A stretch of 64,000 nucleotides of DNA from Argentina anserina (lineage: Eukaryota > Streptophyta > Magnoliopsida > Rosales > Rosaceae): positions 62,001-126,000 of the forward strand of contig NW_026089404.1 of the NCBI RefSeq assembly GCF_933775445.1, given 5' to 3'. The position numbers were made by a program, and so were the translations under genes. The number at the start of each line of letters is the position of its first letter. The first letter of the stretch is position 1. Below the pieces are notes generated by a model. The model was given only the letters and a program-made list of their open reading frames with translations, was not told where the DNA came from and did no database searches. Shown piece after piece: positions 41,195 through 56,008 of this stretch.

Positions 41195-43288
41195 GGAAAC
41201 ACTCTCAAATTCAAGAAAAACTCGCATCGAAAGCCGTTCAGAAAGATACTCAAACGAGAATTGAAAAGATACTCTAATTGCAATAGTAAACATACTCAAA
41301 CGATAGAAAGATACTCAGTTTGAAAGAAACACACGCCCACACTGGAAACACTCTAAAATTCAAGAAAAACTCGCATCGAAAGCCGTTCAGAAAGATACAC
41401 AAACGAGGATTCAAAAGATACTCATATTGCAATAGTAAACAAACTCAAACGATAGAAAGATACTCAGTTTGAAAGAAACACACGCCCACACTGGAAACAC
41501 TCTCAAATACAATAGAAACTCGCATCAGAAAGGATTACAGAAAAATACTCAAACAAGAATTGAAAAGATACTCAAATTGCAATAGTAAACATACTCAGAC
41601 GATAGAAAGATACTCAGTTTGAAAGAAACACACGCCCACACTGGAAACACTCTAAAATTCAATAGAAACTCGCATCGAAAGCCGTTCAGAAAGATACTCA
41701 AACAAGGATTCAAAAGATACTCAAATTGCAATAGTAAACATACTCAAACGATAGAAAGATACTCAGTTTGAAAGAAACACACGCCCACACTGGAAACACA
41801 CTCAAATTCAAGAAAAACTCGCATCAGAAAGGCTTACAGAATGATACTCAAACGATAATTGAAAAGATACTCAAAGTGCAATAGTAAACATACTCAAACG
41901 ATAGAAACATACTCAGTTTGAAAGAAACACACGCCCACACTGGAAACACTCTCAAATTCAATAGAAACTCGCATCAGAAAGGCTTACAGAATGATACTCA
42001 AACGAGAATTGAAAAGATACTCAAAGTGCAATAGTAAACATACTCAAACGATAGAAAGATACTCAGTTTGAAAGAAACACACGCCCACACTGGAAACACT
42101 CTAAAATTCAATAGAAACTCGCATCAGAAAGGCTTACAGAATGATACTCAAACGAGAATTGAAAAGATACTCAAAGTGCAATAGTAAACATACTCAAACG
42201 ATAGAAAGATACTCATTTTGAAAGAAACACACGCCCACACTGGAAACACTCTCAAATTCAAGAAAAACTCGCATCGAAAGCCGTTCAGAAAGATACTCAA
42301 ACGAGAATTGAAAAGATACTCTAATTGCAATAGTAAACATACTCAAACGATAGAAAGATACTCAGTTTGAAAGAAACACACGCCCACACTGGAAACACTC
42401 TAAAATTCAAGAAAAACTCGCATCGAAAGCCGTTCAGAAAGATACTCAAACGAGAATTGAAAAGATACTCAAATTGCAATAGTAAACATACTCAAACGAT
42501 AGAAAGATACTCAGTTTGAAAGAAACACCCGCCCACACTGGAAACACTCTCAAATTCAAGAAAAACTCGCATCGAAAGCCGTTCAGAAAGATACTCAAAC
42601 GAGAATTGAAAAGATACTCAAATTGCAATAGTAAACATACTCAAACGATAGAAAGATACTCAGTTTGAAAGAAACACACGCCCACACTGGAAACACTCTC
42701 AAATTCAAAAAAAACTCGCATCAGAAAGGCTTACAGAATGATACTCAAACGAGAATTGAAAAGATACTCAAAGTGCAATAGTAAACATACTCAAACGATA
42801 GAAAGATACTCAGTTTGAAAGAAACACACGCCCACACTGGAAACACTCTAAAATTCAATAGAAACTCGCATCAGAAAACCTTACAGAAACATAGTCAAAC
42901 GAGAATTGAAAAGATACTCAAAGTGCAATAGTAAACATACTCAAACGATAGAAAGATACTCAGTTTGAAAGAAACACACGCCCACACTGGAAACACTCTA
43001 AAATTCAATAGAAACTCGCATCAGAAAGGCTTACAGAATGATACTCAAACGAGAATTGAAAAGATACTCAAAGTGCAATAGTAAACATACTCAAACGATA
43101 GAAAGATACTCAGTTTGAAAGAAACACACGCCCACACTGGAAACACTCTAAAATTCAATAGAAATTCGCATCAGAAAGGCTTACAGAATGATACTCAAAC
43201 GAGAATTGAAAAGATACTCAAAGTGCAATAGTAAACATACTCAAACGATAGAAAGATACTCAGTTTGAAAGAAACACACGCCCACACT
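41195..43288 (+). repeat. Copied block, ~2.1 kb (partner 44788-46881, offset 3,593)
   Basis: The order is Y(CTAATTG), Y(CATATTG), Z, Y(GATTC), C(g65t, GAAACATACTC), c12/TAG hybrid, A(CATTTTG), Y(CTAATTG), Y(CACCCGCCC), Y, C(AAAAAAA), X, A, A(AAATTCGC). The same 14-unit order recurs at 44788. Private changes include ACAAGGATTC here. Confidence 0.86.
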
Positions 43289-44787
43289 GGAAACACTCTA
43301 AAATTCAATAGAAACTCGCATCAGAAAGGCTTACAGAATGATACTCAAACGAGAATTGAAAAGATACTCAAAGTGCAATAGTAAACATACTCAAACGATA
43401 GAAAGATACTCAGTTTGAAAGAAACACACGCCCACACTGGAAACACTCTAAAATTCAATAGAAACTCGCATCAGAAAGGCTTATAGAATGATACTCAAAC
43501 GAGAATTGAAAAGATACTCAAAGTGCAATAGTAAACATACTCAAACGATAGAAAGATACTCAGTTTGAAAGAAACACACGCCTACACTGGAAACAGTCTA
43601 AAATTCAATAGAAACTCGCATCAGAAAGGCTTACAGAATGATACTCAAACGAGAATTGAAATGATACTCAAAGTGCAATAGTAAACATACTCAAACGATA
43701 GAAAGATACTCAGTTTGAAAGAAACACACGCCCATACTGGAAACACTCTAAAATTCAATAGAAACTCGCATCAGAAAACCATACAGAAACATAGTCAAAC
43801 GAGAATTGAAAAGATACTCAAAGTGCAATAGTAAACATACTCAAACGATAGAAAGATACTCAGTTTGAAAGAAACACACGCCCACACTGGAAACACTCTC
43901 AAATTCAAGAAAAACTCGCATCAGAAAGGCTTACAGAATGATACTCAAACGAGAATTGAAAAGATACTTAAAGTGCAATAGTAAACATACTCAAACGATA
44001 GAAAGATACTCAGTTTGAAAGAAACACACGCCCACACTGGAAACACTCTCAAATTCAAGAAAAACTCGCATCAGAAAACCTTACAGAAACATAGTCAAAC
44101 GAGAATTGAAAAGATACTCAAAGTGCAATAGTAAACATACTCAAACGATAGAAAGATACTCAGTTTGAAAGAAACACACGCCCACACTGGAAACACTCTA
44201 AAATTCAATAGAAACTCGCATCAGAAAGGCTTACAGAATGATACTCAAACGAGAATTGAAAAGATACTCAAAGTGCAATAGTAAACATACTCAAACGATA
44301 GAAAGATACTCAGTTTGAAAGAAACACACGCCCACACTGGAAACACTCTAAAATTCAATAGAAACTCGCATCAGAAAGGCTTACAGAATGATACTCAAAC
44401 GAGAATTGAAAAGATACTCAAAGTGCAATAGTAAACATACTCAAACGATAGAAAGATACTCAGTTTGAAAGAAACACACGCCCACACTGGAAACACTCTC
44501 AAATTCAAGAAAAACTCGCATCGAAAGCCGTTCAGAAAGATACACAAACGAGGATTCAAAAGATACTCATATTGCAATAGTAAACAAACTCAAACGATAG
44601 AAAGATACTCAGTTTGAAAGAAACACACGCCCACACTGGAAACACTCTCAAATACAATAGAAACTCGCATCAGAAAGGATTACAGAAAAATACTCAAACA
44701 AGAATTGAAAAGATACTCAAAGTGCAATAGTAAACATACTCAAACGATAGAAAGATACTCAGTTTGAAAGAAACACACGCCCACACT

Positions 44788-46881
44788 GGAAACACTCTCA
44801 AATTCAAGAAAAACTCGCATCGAAAGCCGTTCAGAAAGATACTCAAACGAGAATTGAAAAGATACTCTAATTGCAATAGTAAACATACTCAAACGATAGA
44901 AAGATACTCAGTTTGAAAGAAACACACGCCCACACTGGAAACACTCTAAAATTCAAGAAAAACTCGCATCGAAAGCCGTTCAGAAAGATACACAAACGAG
45001 GATTCAAAAGATACTCATATTGCAATAGTAAACAAACTCAAACGATAGAAAGATACTCAGTTTGAAAGAAACACACGCCCACACTGGAAACACTCTCAAA
45101 TACAATAGAAACTCGCATCAGAAAGGATTACAGAAAAATACTCAAACAAGAATTGAAAAGATACTCAAATTGCAATAGTAAACATACTCAGACGATAGAA
45201 AGATACTCAGTTTGAAAGAAACACACGCCCACACTGGAAACACTCTAAAATTCAATAGAAACTCGCATCGAAAGCCGTTCAGAAAGATACTCAAACGAGG
45301 ATTCAAAAGATACTCAAATTGCAATAGTAAACATACTCAAACGATAGAAAGATACTCAGTTTGAAAGAAACACACGCCCACACTGGAAACACTCTCAAAT
45401 TCAAGAAAAACTCGCATCAGAAAGGCTTACAGAATGATACTCAAACGATAATTGAAAAGATACTCAAAGTGCAATAGTAAACATACTCAAACGATAGAAA
45501 CATACTCAGTTTGAAAGAAACACACGCCCACACTGGAAACACTCTCAAATTCAATAGAAACTCGCATCAGAAAGGCTTACAGAATGATACTCAAACGAGA
45601 ATTGAAAAGATACTCAAAGTGCAATAGTAAACATACTCAAACGATAGAAAGATACTCAGTTTGAAAGAAACACACGCCCACACTGGAAACACTCTAAAAT
45701 TCAATAGAAACTCGCATCAGAAAGGCTTACAGAATGATACTCAAACGAGAATTGAAAAGATACTCAAAGTGCAATAGTAAACATACTCAAACGATAGAAA
45801 GATACTCATTTTGAAAGAAACACACGCCCACACTGGAAACACTCTCAAATTCAAGAAAAACTCGCATCGAAAGCCGTTCAGAAAGATACTCAAACGAGAA
45901 TTGAAAAGATACTCTAATTGCAATAGTAAACATACTCAAACGATAGAAAGATACTCAGTTTGAAAGAAACACACGCCCACACTGGAAACACTCTAAAATT
46001 CAAGAAAAACTCGCATCGAAAGCCGTTCAGAAAGATACTAAAACGAGAATTGAAAAGATACTCAAATTGCAATAGTAAACATACTCAAACGATAGAAAGA
46101 TACTCAGTTTGAAAGAAACACCCGCCCACACTGGAAACACTCTCAAATTCAAGAAAAACTCGCATCGAAAGCCGTTCAGAAAGATACTCAAACGAGAATT
46201 GAAAAGATACTCAAATTGCAATAGTAAACATACTCAAACGATAGAAAGATACTCAGTTTGAAAGAAACACACGCCCACACTGGAAACACTCTCAAATTCA
46301 AAAAAAACTCGCATCAGAAAGGCTTACAGAATGATACTCAAACGAGAATTGAAAAGATACTCAAAGTGCAATAGTAAACATACTCAAACGATAGAAAGAT
46401 ACTCAGTTTGAAAGAAACACACGCCCACACTGGAAACACTCTAAAATTCAAGAGAAACTCGCATCAGAAAACCTTACAGAAACATAGTCAAACGAGAATT
46501 GAAAAGATACTCAAAGTGCAATAGTAAACATACTCAAACGATAGAAAGATACTCAGTTTGAAAGAAACACACGCCCACACTGGAAACACTCTAAAATTCA
46601 ATAGAAACTCGCATCAGAAAGGCTTACAGAATGATACTCAAACGAGAATTGAAAAGATACTCAAAGTGCAATAGTAAACATACTCAAACGATAGAAAGAT
46701 ACTCAGTTTGAAAGAAACACACGCCCACACTGGAAACACTCTAAAATTCAATAGAAATTCGCATCAGAAAGGCTTACAGAATGATACTCAAACGAGAATT
46801 GAAAAGATACTCAAAGTGCAATAGTAAACATACTCAAACGATAGAAAGATACTCAGTTTGAAAGAAACACACGCCCACACT
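44788..46881 (+). repeat. Copied block, ~2.1 kb (partner 41195-43288)
   Basis: This copy differs by ACTAAAACGAG in the Y at 45984 and CAAGAGAAAC in the X at 46432. Its first ten units recur again at 51821-53314, 7,033 bp downstream. Confidence 0.86.
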
Positions 46882-47180
46882 GGAAACACTCTAAAATTCA
46901 ATAGAAACTCGCATCAGAAAGGCTTACAGAATGATACTCAAACGAGAATTGAAAAGATACTCAAAGTGCAATAGTAAACATACTCAAACGATAGAAAGAT
47001 ACTCATTTTGAAAGAAACACACGCCCACACTGGAAACACTCTCAAATTCAAGAAAAACTCGCATCGAAAGCCGTTCAGAAAGATACTCAAACGAGAATTG
47101 AAAAGATACTCAAATTGCAATAGTAAACATACTCAAACGATAGAAAGATACTCAGTTTGAAAGAAACACACTCCCACACT
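45984..47180 (+). repeat. 1,197 bp 8-mer higher-order repeat, copy 1
   Basis: The order is Y(ACTAAAACG, CACCCGCCC), Y, C(AAAAAAA), X(CAAGAG), A, A(AAATTCGC), A(CATTTTG), Y. Length is 8 x 150 minus 3. The next copy begins immediately at 47181. Confidence 0.85.
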
Positions 47181-48078
47181 GGAAACACTCTAAAATTCAA
47201 GAAAAACTCGCATCGAAAGCCGTTCAGAAAGATACTAAAACGAGAATTGAAAAGATACTCAAATTGCAATAGTAAACATACTCAAACGATAGAAAGATAC
47301 TCAGTTTGAAAGAAACACCCGCCCACACTGGAAACACTCTCAAATTCAAGAAAAACTCGCATCGAAAGCCGTTCAGAAAGATACTCAAACGAGAATTGAA
47401 AAGATACTCAAATTGCAATAGTAAACATACTCAAACGATAGAAAGATACTCAGTTTGAAAGAAACACACGCCCACACTGGAAACACTCTCAAATTCAAAA
47501 AAAACTCGCATCAGAAAGGCTTACAGAATGATACTCAAACGAGAATTGAAAAGATACTCAAAGTGCAATAGTAAACATACTCAAACGATAGAAAGATACT
47601 CAGTTTGAAAGAAACACACGCCCACACTGGAAACACTCTAAAATTCAAGAGAAACTCGCATCAGAAAACCTTACAGAAACATAGTCAAACGAGAATTGAA
47701 AAGATACTCAAAGTGCAATAGTAAACATACTCAAACGATAGAAAGATACTCAGTTTGAAAGAAACACACGCCCACACTGGAAACACTCTAAAATTCAATA
47801 GAAACTCGCATCAGAAAGGCTTACAGAATGATACTCAAACGAGAATTGAAAAGATACTCAAAGTGCAATAGTAAACATACTCAAACGATAGAAAGATACT
47901 CAGTTTGAAAGAAACACACGCCCACACTGGAAACACTCTAAAATTCAATAGAAATTCGCATCAGAAAGGCTTACAGAATGATACTCAAACGAGAATTGAA
48001 AAGATACTCAAAGTGCAATAGTAAACATACTCAAACGATAGAAAGATACTCAGTTTGAAAGAAACACACGCCCACACT
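47181..48078 (+). repeat. 1,197 bp 8-mer higher-order repeat, partial copy 2
   Basis: The first six units match 45984-46881, with the same ACTAAAACG, AAAAAAA, CAAGAG and AAATTCGC markers. The A(CATTTTG) unit is then missing and a Y(CTAATTG) follows. Confidence 0.83.
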
Positions 48079-49724
48079 GGAAACACTCTCAAATTCAAGA
48101 AAAACTCGCATCGAAAGCCGTTCAGAAAGATACTCAAACGAGAATTGAAAAGATACTCTAATTGCAATAGTAAACATACTCAAACGATAGAAAGATACTC
48201 AGTTTGAAAGAAACACACGCCCACACTGGAAACACTCTAAAATTCAAGAAAAACTCGAATCGAAAGCCGTTCAGAAAGATACACAAACGAGGATTCAAAA
48301 GATACTCATATTGCAATAGTAAACAAACTCAAACGATAGAAAGATACTCAGTTTGAAAGAAACACACGCCCACACTGGAAACACTCTCAAATACAATAGA
48401 AACTCGCATCAGAAAGGATTACAGAAAAATACTCAAACAAGAATTGAAAAGATACTCAAATTGCAATAGTAAACATACTCAGACGATAGAAAGATACTCA
48501 GTTTGAAAGAAACACACGCCCACACTGGAAACACTCTAAAATTCAATAGAAACTCGCATCAGAAAGGCTTACAGAATGATACTCAAACGAGAATTGAAAA
48601 GATACTCAAAGTGCAATAGTAAACATACTCAAACGATAGAAAGATACTCAGTTTGAAAGAAACACACGCCCACACTGGAAACACTCTCAAATTCAAGAAA
48701 AACTCGCATCAGAAAGGCTTACAGAATGATACTCAAACGAGAATTGAAAAGATACTCAAAGTGCAATAGTAAACATACTCAAACGATAGAAAGATACTCA
48801 GTTTGAAAGAAACACACGCCCACACTGGAAACACTCTAAAATTCAATAGAAACTCGCATCAGAAAGGCTTACAGAATGATACTCAAACGAGAATTGAAAA
48901 GATACTCAAAGTGCAATAGTAAACATACTCAAACGATAGAAAGATACTCAGTTTGAAAGAAACACACGCCCACACTGGAAACACTCTCAAATTCAAGAGA
49001 AACTCGCATCGAAAGCCGTTCAGAAAGATACTCAAACGAGTATTCAAAAGATACTCAAATTGCAATAGTAAACATACTCAAACGATAGATAGATACTCAG
49101 TTTGAAAGAAACACACGCCCACACTGGAAACACTCTAAAATTCAATAGAAACTCGCATCAGAAAACCTTACAGAAACATAGTCAAACGAGAATTGAAAAG
49201 ATACTCAAAGTGCAATAGTAAACATACTCAAACGATAGAAAGATACTCAGTTTGAAAGAAACACACGCCCACACTGGAAACACCCTCAAATTCAAGAAAA
49301 ACTCGCATCAGAAAGGCTTACAGAATGATACTCAAACGAGAATTGAAAAGATACTCAAAGTGCAATAGTAAACATACTCAAACGATAGAAAGATACTCAG
49401 TTTGAAAGAAACACACGCCCACACTGGAAACACTCTAAAATTCAATAGAACTCGCATCAGAAAGGCTTACAGAATGATACTCAAACGAGAATTGAAAAGA
49501 TACTCAAAGTGCAATAGTAAACATACTCAAACGATAGAAAGATACTCAGTTTGAAAGAAACACACGCCCACACTGGAAACACTCTAAAATTCAATAGAAA
49601 CTCGCATCAGAAAGGCTTACAGAATGATACTCAAACGAGAATTGAAAAGATACTCAAAGTGCAATAGTAAACATACTCAAACGATAGAAAGATACTCAGT
49701 TTGAAAGAAACACACGCCCACACT
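47181..49724 (+). repeat. Copied block, ~2.5 kb (partner 53465-56008, offset 6,284)
   Basis: Seventeen units match one to one, including the rare CTCGAATCGAAAG Y (48228 and 54512), the Z, the GAGTATTC Y with a115t, ACACCCTCAAATTC and the one-base-deleted A. The match is interrupted at 49725 (C against A). Confidence 0.86.
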
Positions 49725-50173
49725 GGAAACACTCTCAAATTCAAGAAAAACTCGCATCAGAAAGGCTTACAGAATGATACTCAAACGAGAATTGAAAAGA
49801 TACTCAAAGTGCAATAGTAAACATACTCAAACGATAGAAAGATACTCAGTTTGAAAGAAACACACGCCCACACTGGAAACACTCTAAAATTCAATAGAAA
49901 CTCGCATCAGAAAGGCTTACAGAATGATACTCAAACGAGAATTGAAAAGATACTCAAAGTGCAATAGTAAACATACTCAAACGATAGAAAGATACTCAGT
50001 TTGAAAGAAACACACGCCCACACTGGAAACACTCTCAAATTCAATAGAAACTCGCATCGAAAGCCGTTCAGAAAGATACTCAAACGAGTATTCAAAAGAT
50101 ACTCAAATTGCAATAGTAAACATACTCAAACGATAGATAGATACTCAGTTTGAAAGAAACACACGCCCACACT
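49126..50173 (+). repeat. 1,048 bp 7-mer higher-order repeat, copy 1
   Basis: The order is X, C with ACACCCTC, A of 149 bp (CAATAGAACTCG, one A lost), A, C, A, Y(GAGTATTC, a115t). Length is 7 x 150 minus 2. Copies follow at 50174 and 51222 (partial), and at 55410 and 56458 (partial). Confidence 0.86.
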
Positions 50174-51221
50174 GGAAACACTCTAAAATTCAATAGAAAC
50201 TCGCATCAGAAAACCTTACAGAAACATAGTCAAACGAGAATTGAAAAGATACTCAAAGTGCAATAGTAAACATACTCAAACGATAGAAAGATACTCAGTT
50301 TGAAAGAAACACACGCCCACACTGGAAACACCCTCAAATTCAAGAAAAACTCGCATCAGAAAGGCTTACAGAATGATACTCAAACGAGAATTGAAAAGAT
50401 ACTCAAAGTGCAATAGTAAACATACTCAAACGATAGAAAGATACTCAGTTTGAAAGAAACACACGCCCACACTGGAAACACTCTAAAATTCAATAGAACT
50501 CGCATCAGAAAGGCTTACAGAATGATACTCAAACGAGAATTGAAAAGATACTCAAAGTGCAATAGTAAACATACTCAAACGATAGAAAGATACTCAGTTT
50601 GAAAGAAACACACGCCCACACTGGAAACACTCTAAAATTCAATAGAAACTCGCATCAGAAAGGCTTACAGAATGATACTCAAACGAGAATTGAAAAGATA
50701 CTCAAAGTGCAATAGTAAACATACTCAAACGATAGAAAGATACTCAGTTTGAAAGAAACACACGCCCACACTGGAAACACTCTAAAATTCAATAGAAACT
50801 CGCATCAGAAAGGCTTACAGAATGATACTCAAACGAGAATTGAAAAGATACTCAAAGTGCAATAGTAAACATACTCAAACGATAGAAAGATACTCAGTTT
50901 GAAAGAAACACACGCCCACACTGGAAACACTCTAAAATTCAATAGAAACTCGCATCAGAAAGGCTTACAGAATGATACTCAAACGAGAATTGAAAAGATA
51001 CTCAAAGTGCAATAGTAAACATACTCAAACGATAGAAAGATACTCAGTTTGAAAGAAACACACGCCCACACTGGAAACACTCTCAAATTCAAGAGAAACT
51101 CGCATCGAAAGCCGTTCAGAAAGATACTCAAACGAGTATTCAAAAGATACTCAAATTGTAATAGTAAACATACTCAAACGATAGATAGATACTCAGTTTG
51201 AAAGAAACACACGCCCACACT
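50174..51221 (+). repeat. 1,048 bp 7-mer higher-order repeat, copy 2
   Basis: Same unit order as copy 1 except that the fifth unit is A instead of C. The terminal Y has TTGTAATAG. Confidence 0.86.
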
Positions 51222-51820
51222 GGAAACACTCTAAAATTCAATAGAAACTCGCATCAGAAAACCTTACAGAAACATAGTCAAACGAGAATTGAAAAGATAC
51301 TCAAAGTGCAATAGTAAACATACTCAAACGATAGAAAGATACTCAGTTTGAAAGAAACACACGCCCACACTGGAAACACCCTCAAATTCAAGAAAAACTC
51401 GCATCAGAAAGGCTTACAGAATGATACTCAAACGAGAATTGAAAAGATACTCAAAGTGCAATAGTAAACATACTCAAACGATAGAAAGATACTCAGTTTG
51501 AAAGAAACACACGCCCACACTGGAAACACTCTAAAATTCAATAGAACTCGCATCAGAAAGGCTTACAGAATGATACTCAAACGAGAATTGAAAAGATACT
51601 CAAAGTGCAATAGTAAACATACTCAAACGATAGAAAGATACTCAGTTTGAAAGAAACACACGCCCACACTGGAAACACTCTAAAATTCAATAGAAACTCG
51701 CATCAGAAAGGCTTACAGAATGATACTCAAACGAGAATTGAAAAGATACTCAAAGTGCAATAGTAAACATACTCAAACGATAGAAAGATACTCAGTTTGA
51801 AAGAAACACACGCCCACACT
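51222..51820 (+). repeat. 1,048 bp 7-mer higher-order repeat, partial copy 3
   Basis: X, C(ACACCCTC), A149 and A are present, then the array switches to the Y-Y-Z-Y series at 51821. The same switch occurs at 57057. Confidence 0.84.
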
Positions 51821-53314
51821 GGAAACACTCTCAAATTCAAGAAAAACTCGCATCGAAAGCCGTTCAGAAAGATACTCAAACGAGAATTGAAAAGATACTC
51901 TAATTGCAATAGTAAACATACTCAAACGATAGAAAGATACTCAGTTTGAAAGAAACACACGCCCACACTGGAAACACTCTAAAATTCAAGAAAAACTCGC
52001 ATCGAAAGCCGTTCAGAAAGATACACAAACGAGGATTCAAAAGATACTCATATTGCAATAGTAAACAAACTCAAACGATAGAAAGATACTCAGTTTGAAA
52101 GAAACACACGCCCACACTGGAAACACTCTCAAATACAATAGAAACTCGCATCAGAAAGGATTACAGAAAAATACTCAAACAAGAATTGAAAAGATACTCA
52201 AATTGCAATAGTAAACATACTCAGACGATAGAAAGATACTCAGTTTGAAAGAAACACACGCCCACACTGGAAACACTCTAAAATTCAATAGAAACTCGCA
52301 TCGAAAGCCGTTCAGAAAGATACTCAAACGAGGATTCAAAAGATACTCAAATTGCAATAGTAAACATACTCAAACGATAGAAAGATACTCAGTTTGAAAG
52401 AAACACACGCCCACACTGGAAACACTCTCAAATTCAAGAAAAACTCGCATCAGAAAGGCTTACAGAATGATACTCAAACGATAATTGAAAAGATACTCAA
52501 AGTGCAATAGTAAACATACTCAAACGATAGAAACATACTCAGTTTGAAAGAAACACACGCCCACACTGGAAACACTCTCAAATTCAATAGAAACTCGCAT
52601 CAGAAAGGCTTACAGAATGATACTCAAACGAGAATTGAAAAGATACTCAAAGTGCAATAGTAAACATACTCAAACGATAGAAAGATACTCAGTTTGAAAG
52701 AAACACACGCCCACACTGGAAACACTCTAAAATTCAATAGAAACTCGCATCAGAAAGGCTTACAGAATGATACTCAAACGAGAATTGAAAAGATACTCAA
52801 AGTGCAATAGTAAACATACTCAAACGATAGAAAGATACTCATTTTGAAAGAAACACACGCCCACACTGGAAACACTCTCAAATTCAAGAAAAACTCGCAT
52901 CGAAAGCCGTTCAGAAAGATACTCAAACGAGAATTGAAAAGATACTCTAATTGCAATAGTAAACATACTCAAACGATAGAAAGATACTCAGTTTGAAAGA
53001 AACACACGCCCACACGGGAAACACTCTAAAATTCAAGAAAAACTCGCATCGAAAGCCGTTCAGAAAGATACTCAAACGAGAATTGAAAAGATACTCAAAT
53101 TGCAATAGTAAACATACTCAAACGATAGAAAGATACTCAGTTTGAAAGAAACACCCGCCCACACTGGAAACACTCTCAAATTCAAGAAAAACTCGCATCG
53201 AAAGCCGTTCAGAAAGATACTCAAACGAGAATTGAAAAGATACTCAAATTGCAATAGTAAACATACTCAAACGATAGAAAGATACTCAGTTTGAAAGAAA
53301 CACACGCCCACACT
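51821..53314 (+). repeat. Copied block, ~1.5 kb (partner 44788-46281, offset 7,033)
   Basis: Ten units, Y-Y-Z-Y-C-hybrid-A-Y-Y-Y, match 44788 in order and markers. With the copies at 41195 and 57057 this ten-unit series is present four times in the window. Confidence 0.84.
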
Positions 53315-53464
53315 GGAAACACTCTAAAATTCAATAGAAACTCGCATCAGAAAGGCTTACAGAATGATACTCAAACGAGAATTGAAAAGATACTCTAATT
53401 GCAATAGTAAACATACTCAAACGATAGAAAGATACTCAGTTTGAAAGAAACACACGCCCACACT

Positions 53465-56008
53465 GGAAACACTCTAAAATTCAAGAAAAACTCGCATCGA
53501 AAGCCGTTCAGAAAGATACTAAAACGAGAATTGAAAAGATACTCAAATTGCAATAGTAAACATACTCAAACGATAGAAAGATACTCAGTTTGAAAGAAAC
53601 ACCCGCCCACACTGGAAACACTCTCAAATTCAAGAAAAACTCGCATCGAAAGCCGTTCAGAAAGATACTCAAACGAGAATTGAAAAGATACTCAAATTGC
53701 AATAGTAAACATACTCAAACGATAGAAAGATACTCAGTTTGAAAGAAACACACGCCCACACTGGAAACACTCTCAAATTCAAAAAAAACTCGCATCAGAA
53801 AGGCTTACAGAATGATACTCAAACGAGAATTGAAAAGATACTCAAATTGCAATAGTAAACATACTCAAACGATAGAAAGATACTCAGTTTGAAAGAAACA
53901 CACGCCCACACTGGAAACACTCTAAAATTCAAGAGAAACTCGCATCAGAAAACCTTACAGAAACATAGTCAAACGAGAATTGAAAAGATACTCAAAGTGC
54001 AATAGTAAACATACTCAAACGATAGAAAGATACTCAGTTTGAAAGAAACACACGCCCACACTGGAAACACTCTAAAATTCAATAGAAACTCGCATCAGAA
54101 AGGCTTACAGAATGATACTCAAACGAGAATTGAAAAGATACTCAAAGTGCAATAGTAAACATACTCAAACGATAGAAAGATACTCAGTTTGAAAGAAACA
54201 CACGCCCACACTGGAAACACTCTAAAATTCAATAGAAATTCGCATCAGAAAGGCTTACAGAATGATACTCAAACGAGAATTGAAAAGATACTCAAAGTGC
54301 AATAGTAAACATACTCAAACGATAGAAAGATACTCAGTTTGAAAGAAACACACGCCCACACTGGAAACACTCTCAAATTCAAGAAAAACTCGCATCGAAA
54401 GCCGTTCAGAAAGATACTCAAACGAGAATTGAAAAGATACTCTAATTGCAATAGTAAACATACTCAAACGATAGAAAGATACTCAGTTTGAAAGAAACAC
54501 ACGCCCACACTGGAAACACTCTAAAATTCAAGAAAAACTCGAATCGAAAGCCGTTCAGAAAGATACACAAACGAGGATTCAAAAGATACTCATATTGCAA
54601 TAGTAAACAAACTCAAACGATAGAAAGATACTCAGTTTGAAAGAAACACACGCCCACACTGGAAACACTCTCAAATACAATAGAAACTCGCATCAGAAAG
54701 GATTACAGAAAAATACTCAAACAAGAATTGAAAAGATACTCAAATTGCAATAGTAAACATACTCAGACGATAGAAAGATACTCAGTTTGAAAGAAACACA
54801 CGCCCACACTGGAAACACTCTAAAATTCAATAGAAACTCGCATCAGAAAGGCTTACAGAATGATACTCAAACGAGAATTGAAAAGATACTCAAAGTGCAA
54901 TAGTAAACATACTCAAACGATAGAAAGATACTCAGTTTGAAAGAAACACACGCCCACACTGGAAACACTCTCAAATTCAAGAAAAACTCGCATCAGAAAG
55001 GCTTACAGAATGATACTCAAACGAGAATTGAAAAGATACTCAAAGTGCAATTGTAAACATACTCAAACGATAGAAAGATACTCAGTTTGAAAGAAACACA
55101 CGCCCACACTGGAAACACTCTAAAATTCAATAGAAACTCGCATCAGAAAGGCTTACAGAATGATACTCAAACGAGAATTGAAAAGATACTCAAAGTGCAA
55201 TAGTAAACATACTCAAACGATAGAAAGATACTCAGTTTGAAAGAAACACACGCCCACACTGGAAACACTCTCAAATTCAAGAGAAACTCGCATCGAAAGC
55301 CGTTCAGAAAGATACTCAAACGAGTATTCAAAAGATACTCAAATTGCAATAGTAAACATACTCAAACGATAGATAGATACTCAGTTTGAAAGAAACACAC
55401 GCCCACACTGGAAACACTCTAAAATTCAATAGAAACTCGCATCAGAAAACCTTACAGAAACATAGTCAAACGAGAATTGAAAAGATACTCAAAGTGCAAT
55501 AGTAAACATACTCAAACGATAGAAAGATACTCAGTTTGAAAGAAACACACGCCCACACTGGAAACACCCTCAAATTCAAGAAAAACTCGCATCAGAAAGG
55601 CTTACAGAATGATACTCAAACGAGAATTGAAAAGATACTCAAAGTGCAATAGTAAACATACTCAAACGATAGAAAGATACTCAGTTTGAAAGAAACACAC
55701 GCCCACACTGGAAACACTCTAAAATTCAATAGAACTCGCATCAGAAAGGCTTACAGAATGATACTCAAACGAGAATTGAAAAGATACACAAAGTGCAATA
55801 GTAAACATACTCAAACGATAGAAAGATACTCAGTTTGAAAGAAACACACGCCCACACTGGAAACACTCTAAAATTCAATAGAAACTCGCATCAGAAAGGC
55901 TTACAGAATGATACTCAAACGAGAATTGAAAAGATACTCAAAGTGCAATAGTAAACATACTCAAACGATAGAAAGATACTCAGTTTGAAAGAAACACACG
56001 CCCACACT
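53465..56008 (+). repeat. Copied block, ~2.5 kb (partner 47181-49724)
   Basis: Private changes relative to its partner include GCAATTGTAAAC near 55049 and GATACACAAAG near 55785. They give an estimate of very low divergence since duplication. Confidence 0.86.

Larger units (their letters stand above)
49575..53314 (+). repeat. Copied block, ~3.7 kb (partner 54811-58550, offset 5,236)
   Basis: Twenty-five units match in order: A, C, A, Y(GAGTATTC), X, C(ACACCCTC), A149, three A, Y, X, C, A149, A, Y, Y, Z, Y, C(g65t), hybrid, A(CATTTTG), Y, Y, Y. The match fails at 53315 (A with CTAATTG against C with AAAAAAA). It overlaps the 6,284 bp duplication, so copies were made in successive steps. Confidence 0.84.

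Noticed and set aside
42689..42838. Poly-A tract (TTCAAAAAAAAC) as a retroelement tail
   Set aside because: It is a single-base change of GAAAAAC inside a normal 150 bp C unit and recurs in collinear copies (46282, 47479, 53763, 58551).
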